A stretch of 64,000 bases of DNA from an uncultured Eubacteriales bacterium (GTDB taxonomy: Bacteria; Bacillota; Clostridia; Oscillospirales; Oscillospiraceae), in contig UQZA01000011.1 of NCBI GenBank assembly GCA_900545515.1, positions 1 to 64,000 of the forward strand, given 5' to 3'. A model generated the notes under the pieces. The model was not told the origin of the DNA. It did no database searches and was given only the letters and a program-made list of their open reading frames with translations. The translations under genes and the position numbers were made by a program. Below are positions 60,990 to 64,000 of this stretch, in pieces. Position 1 is the first letter of the stretch. The number at the start of each line of letters is the position of its first letter.

Positions 60990-61075
60990 AATGTCAGGAC
61001 TCCCTCCGGCAGGATATGGCGTGAGTCTGCGCCATATCCTGCTGAGGCGAGTTCTGACTCGCCGCTTTACGGCAT
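60990..61075. repeat. intergenic repeat with two palindromes
   Basis: GGCAGGATATGGCG / CGCCATATCCTGC and then GGCGAGT-TCTG-ACTCGCC. The second palindrome and the order of parts match the element at 33.19-33.25 kb. Confidence 0.6.
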
Positions 61076-61093
61076 AGTTTGAGGGAGGCCAAA

Positions 61094-62032
61094 ATGAAAA
61101 ATCGTCATTTTTGCGTAATTTGCATGCTTTTGCCTGTTATTTTTCTCTGTACAATTTTAGCCGGATGTGGGAAAGAACCGCAAGCGGATCCGGCGGATGT
61201 GCCCTTTCTCTCGCAGGTTTGTACGCAGGATTTGGAAGCGCTGCCCCATACGATGGAAGTCCGTTGGCAGAGCGGCGATTTAGAGCTGTTAGATGCAACA
61301 GAAGGTGAAGGTGGGTATCTCCTGCTGGTACAGGATGCCAATGATACATACCAGATCACATTGGATGATAACTTCAACGAGGTAAACCGGCAGAAAACCA
61401 GCGTTTCCCATGCCAAAAGATTCCTGCATACCAAGCAGGGGGTGTTTGCCTATGCTCCAAATGAGTCTGGGACCTATGATGTGTGGAAAGACTTGTCATG
61501 TTATTTGCCCGTTGGCGGAGACGACACCAGCGACTTTCAGATGGTGGTTGCGGATCAGCAGCTTTACATTTGTGCAAATGGGCGGCTGTTTTATCAGACG
61601 GAAGAAATCTCTCTAGACACCTTGCGTGCAGTCCCTTATATCACAGATCAACCTGATTTACTTTATGCCGTTGCAGTTGTTCCGTGGAAGGGTCGAGTCT
61701 ATGCGGTGCTGCGCGAGGAAGAGGCTGGCTCCATGCTGTATGTTCCTTTGGAGGACGGGGCTGTTCTCCTGGAGGATGCAGCGCTTTCCTTTACCCAAGG
61801 CGTACGGTTTGCTGCAGCGGGTGAACGCATTTATTATGTTGGAGAGGACGGCGTGATATATTTTCTGCGTTGCGACCTTCCGGAGCTTGGTGTTGCGGAA
61901 CAGGCTTTCTTTGATTTGACTCAGGATGGACTGCAGGCAGGGGATATTCGCGCAGTCCTGGCGCGGGAGAATGGGAAACTGATGCTTCTCCTACGAGATA
62001 AATTGGTGGAAGTTGTTCCTGTAGTGTCTTAA
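61094..62032 (+). CDS. predicted lipoprotein of unknown function
   Basis: The product is 312 residues. MLLPVIFLCTILAGCGKEPQ gives a lipobox (LAGC). The body is beta-rich, with repeated WxxGxxYAVxxEE-like strands (VVPWKGRVYAVLREEEAGSM, ERIYYVGEDGVIYFLRCDLP), which suggest a beta-propeller-like outer domain; this is only a guess. GGGAGG precedes the ATG. Base composition is richer in A+T than the atp genes. Confidence 0.7.
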   Translation: MKNRHFCVICMLLPVIFLCTILAGCGKEPQADPADVPFLSQVCTQDLEALPHTMEVRWQSGDLELLDATEGEGGYLLLVQDANDTYQITLDDNFNEVNRQKTSVSHAKRFLHTKQGVFAYAPNESGTYDVWKDLSCYLPVGGDDTSDFQMVVADQQLYICANGRLFYQTEEISLDTLRAVPYITDQPDLLYAVAVVPWKGRVYAVLREEEAGSMLYVPLEDGAVLLEDAALSFTQGVRFAAAGERIYYVGEDGVIYFLRCDLPELGVAEQAFFDLTQDGLQAGDIRAVLARENGKLMLLLRDKLVEVVPVVS

Positions 62033-62045
62033 GAATGACCTTATT

Positions 62046-62086
62046 GGCAGGAAATCAGTGCGATATCTGATTTCCTGCCGTTTTTT
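62046..62086 (+). terminator. terminator before atp operon
   Basis: GGCAGGAAATCAG / CTGATTTCCTGCC 13-bp stem and six T residues. Confidence 0.93.
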
Positions 62087-62186
62087 CATAATTAAATTCA
62101 CATGTGATTTTTATGATTTATTTGCACAAAATTAAGCTTGGACTCCACGGTGCGGACCGTTTTTTCCAATTTCAATTTCTTGTCCC

Positions 62187-62215
62187 TTGTTTTTTTCTGG
62201 GGAGCGTGGTAGAAT
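62187..62215 (+). promoter_or_regulatory. promoter of ATP synthase operon
   Basis: TTGTTT (62187-62192), 17 bases, TAGAAT (62210-62215), 45 bases before the first gene. Confidence 0.65.
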
Positions 62216-62259
62216 AATTAGCGTTTCTTGGAAGAAAATACAGGTGAGGAGGCGGTGGA

Positions 62260-62529
62260 ATGCGGACTGTGCGGGAGCTGGTTTGGTTGACGCAATTGGG
62301 ACTTTCCATCGTCTGTCCCTTGCTTCTCTGCCTGCTGGGCGCCGTTTGGCTTCGGGACCGGTTTGGCTTCGGAAACTGGGTTATTTTTTTGGGCATCGCC
62401 CTGGGATTGAGCGGCGCGTTTTCCGCTGGCGCTGCCTTTGTCAGGGATGTGAGCTTTTTGAACCGACCGGGGCGGGAAAAGGGAAATAACCGGAAGAAAC
62501 CTCCCATATCCTTCAATGAGCATGATTAA
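62260..62529 (+). CDS. AtpZ/AtpI family protein
   Basis: The product is 89 residues with two membrane segments (LGLSIVCPLLLCLLGAVWLR and WVIFLGIALGLSGAFSAGAA). It matches the AtpZ/AtpI family that precedes F-type ATP synthase operons and aids Mg2+ handling or rotor assembly. GAGGAGG precedes the ATG. Confidence 0.85.
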   Translation: MRTVRELVWLTQLGLSIVCPLLLCLLGAVWLRDRFGFGNWVIFLGIALGLSGAFSAGAAFVRDVSFLNRPGREKGNNRKKPPISFNEHD

Positions 62530-62550
62530 TTTGTTCGGAGGTGCGCTTGT

Positions 62551-62955
62551 ATGTCCACTCGAAATCCGGTATATCGGGAAACCGCCGCCATTGCCATAGG
62601 AGAGGTCCTCTGCGTGGGCCTGATGCTTGGCATTTACGCCCTGGCAGGGCGCCTGGACAGGTCCGTCGTTCTGGGGGGCATGCTGGGGGGGCTTCTCTCC
62701 ATTTGCAATTTCTTCTTCATGGCGGTGGGGGCCAGCCTGGCGGCAGACCGGGCCGAGCAGCAGAATGTGAAGGGCGGAACGGCCTTGGTGCGTATGTCCT
62801 TCCTGCTCCGGTACCTGGTTTTGTTCCTGATTTTGTTTGCGGCAGCCAAGAGCAAACGGTTTGATTTGCTGGCGTTGGTTCTGCCGTTGGTGTTTGTACG
62901 ACCTATTTTGATGCTGGGCGAATTTTTCCGAAAGTCGGGTGAAAAAAGATCATGA
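62551..62955 (+). CDS. ATP synthase subunit I-like protein (AtpI)
   Basis: The product is 134 residues with four membrane segments (for example AIAIGEVLCVGLMLGIYALA, FLLRYLVLFLILFAAAKSKR). It resembles AtpI/subunit I proteins involved in rotor-ring assembly in Firmicutes. It overlaps the atpB start by four bases (ATGA). Confidence 0.8.
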   Translation: MSTRNPVYRETAAIAIGEVLCVGLMLGIYALAGRLDRSVVLGGMLGGLLSICNFFFMAVGASLAADRAEQQNVKGGTALVRMSFLLRYLVLFLILFAAAKSKRFDLLALVLPLVFVRPILMLGEFFRKSGEKRS

Positions 62956-63854
62956 GTATCAACGGCGCAAAAATCTACTTTGTCATACCCATCCTGGGCG
63001 GCATTCCCGTGACCCAGACCATGCTGTCCTCTCTGCTGGTGACGCTGCTTTTGTGCATCGCAGGGTACCGGCTGGGCAAACATCTGAAGAAACGGCCGGG
63101 ACCGGCTCAGGTCCTCACAGAGAAGGCCGTCTCCACGCTGTACAACCTGGTCAGCGACACCATGGGCCCCCACAACGCCCACTGGACGCCTTACATTGGA
63201 ACCCTGTTCCTCTCCTCTCTGTGTGGCTCCCTCATTGGCATGACCGGTTTTCTCCGATCCACCACAGCGGACCTCAGTACCACACTGACCTGGGCCCTGA
63301 TGACCAGTGCCCTCATCTGGTACCACAGCATTAAGAACAACGGCTTTTTGGGCTGGTTAAAGGGCTTCACCGAGCCTATTTGGGTGATGACGCCTATGAA
63401 CCTGGTATCGGAGATTGCCCAGCCCATCTCTATGGCCTTCCGTCATTTCGGCAATGTGGTGGGTGGCAGCGTGATTACCTCCATGCTGTATATGGCCCTG
63501 TCAGGCGCTTCCGCGGCGCTGCTGAACCTGATTGCCTCCAGCGGCCTTGCGGTGTGCATCGTGCTGATGGCAGCTGGCGTGGCCCTGACCCTCTGGGGGT
63601 TCCAGAGTAAGAGGCTGGCCAGGAAGCTTTTGGGGATTGCGTTCACGGTCCTTGCGGCTGCGGCCCTGCTGCAGCTGCTGGGGGTGGTGGGTGGCATTCC
63701 CATCCTGGGCTTGGGCCTGCCCGCCATTTTGTCCTTGTATTTTGACATTTTCTCTGGCTTCATTCAGGCCTTCGTCTTCTGTCTGCTGAGCATGGTCTAT
63801 ATCAGCTCCGCCTGTCCGCCTCCCGCGCAGGAGCGGGACGAGGCAGCCGCTTAA
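62952..63854 (+). CDS. atpB: F-type ATP synthase subunit a
   Basis: The stator membrane subunit that forms the ion half-channels. The product is 300 residues, somewhat longer than average. The essential stator Arg is seen in QPISMAFRHFGNVVGGSVIT, the usual place of the family (R)LFGN. PYIGTLFLSSLCGSLIGMTG is the conserved early membrane block and the segment near AFVFCLLSMVYISSACPP the last helix. It is followed by atpE in 49 bases. Confidence 0.93.
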   Translation: MSINGAKIYFVIPILGGIPVTQTMLSSLLVTLLLCIAGYRLGKHLKKRPGPAQVLTEKAVSTLYNLVSDTMGPHNAHWTPYIGTLFLSSLCGSLIGMTGFLRSTTADLSTTLTWALMTSALIWYHSIKNNGFLGWLKGFTEPIWVMTPMNLVSEIAQPISMAFRHFGNVVGGSVITSMLYMALSGASAALLNLIASSGLAVCIVLMAAGVALTLWGFQSKRLARKLLGIAFTVLAAAALLQLLGVVGGIPILGLGLPAILSLYFDIFSGFIQAFVFCLLSMVYISSACPPPAQERDEAAA

Positions 63855-63903
63855 CCGTCGTTCCTATTTATATATATACCACAATCTTAGGAGGATCTTT
63901 ACT

Positions 63904-64000
63904 ATGGAACAAGCAATTATCAAAGCCGCCTGCGCCATTGGCGCCGGACTGTGTATGGGAATTGGCGCCATTGGCCCGGCCATGGGCGAAGGCAACGCCG
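63904..64000 (+). CDS. atpE: F-type ATP synthase subunit c (partial)
   Basis: The rotor-ring subunit, cut by the window end. Thirty-two residues are visible (MEQAIIKAACAIGAGLCMGI, GAIGPAMGEGNA). The Glu of GPAMGEGN occupies the position of Gln-32 in Ilyobacter tartaricus and Glu-32 in Fusobacterium nucleatum, both Na+-binding c-rings; H+-type rings usually have another residue there. The main carboxylate of the second helix is beyond the window. Confidence 0.93.
   Translation, partial: MEQAIIKAACAIGAGLCMGIGAIGPAMGEGNA

Noticed and set aside
1..64000. tRNA or rRNA genes, CRISPR array, prophage, complete insertion sequence
   Set aside because: I looked for cloverleaf ends, repeat-spacer patterns, transposases, integrases and phage structural genes and saw none.

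Overview
The window looks like a chromosomal segment of a spore-forming, gut-type Clostridia (Bacillota), most likely an Oscillospirales / Oscillospiraceae relative of Flavonifractor, Lawsonibacter or Oscillibacter. The grounds are GC-rich housekeeping genes with AGGAGG ribosome sites, Bacillus-like gene order (yhbY-nadD-yqeK-rsfS, yabE next to rsmA, mltG next to a U32 gene), SLH surface proteins with a CsaB-type pyruvyl transferase, a SipL-type DUF3794/LysM spore protein, and sigma-A promoters close to TTGACA-17-TATAAT. I see no rRNA, tRNA, CRISPR array or intact mobile element.

Layout. 0-6.4 kb is mostly leftward: an AAA ATPase pseudogene, a J-domain protein with a DUF5685 protein, a YihY membrane protein, a HAD hydrolase, rsmA and a YabE-like G5/3D protein. 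6.7-17.8 kb is a long rightward run: smc, an acetyltransferase, ftsY, rph, rdgB, yhbY, a nadD-yqeK fusion, rsfS and leuS. 17.8-24.6 kb is an accessory stretch, partly richer in A+T: a small XRE regulator, two SLH proteins (one with amidase, ricin-like and InlB-like repeats), rpsU, an ECF sigma factor with a shortened anti-sigma-like partner, and a secreted protein of unknown family. A leftward flotillin gene follows, with a yybP-ykoY-type (manganese) riboswitch in its leader. 26.5-33.2 kb holds recD2, comF, mreB/mbl and a GT4-CsaB fusion. 34.3-39.1 kb holds tagA, tmk, a DJ-1 family gene, mltG and a U32 peptidase-family gene.

39-54 kb contains a catalytically degenerate rhomboid-like protein, metK under a SAM-I riboswitch, a lipoprotein region disturbed by a segmental duplication around a PNPOx-family gene, a heterodimeric ABC exporter next to an AgrC/AgrA-like (GHKL/LytTR) two-component system, asnS, a ddl-DUF1934 pair, and nfo. 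54-64 kb contains an ABC ATPase remnant beside a long hairpin, a pspC-like gene leading into an FHA-SEDS fusion plus a class B PBP, a 49-residue membrane protein, sipL, a second copy of the unknown secreted family with a lipoprotein, and the start of the ATP synthase operon, cut inside atpE.

How the genes fit together. The cell-envelope genes form a coherent set. TagA and the GT4-CsaB fusion would build a pyruvylated secondary wall polymer, the expected anchor for the two SLH proteins. MreB, MltG, the FHA-SEDS/PBP pair and Ddl act on peptidoglycan. The most interesting signals are the Mn-type riboswitch in front of flotillin, the two-member secreted family, the GT4-CsaB and FHA-SEDS fusions, the Glu residue at the ion-site position of AtpE that hints at a two-carboxylate Na+-type rotor, and several terminator-like hairpins sitting directly in front of start codons.
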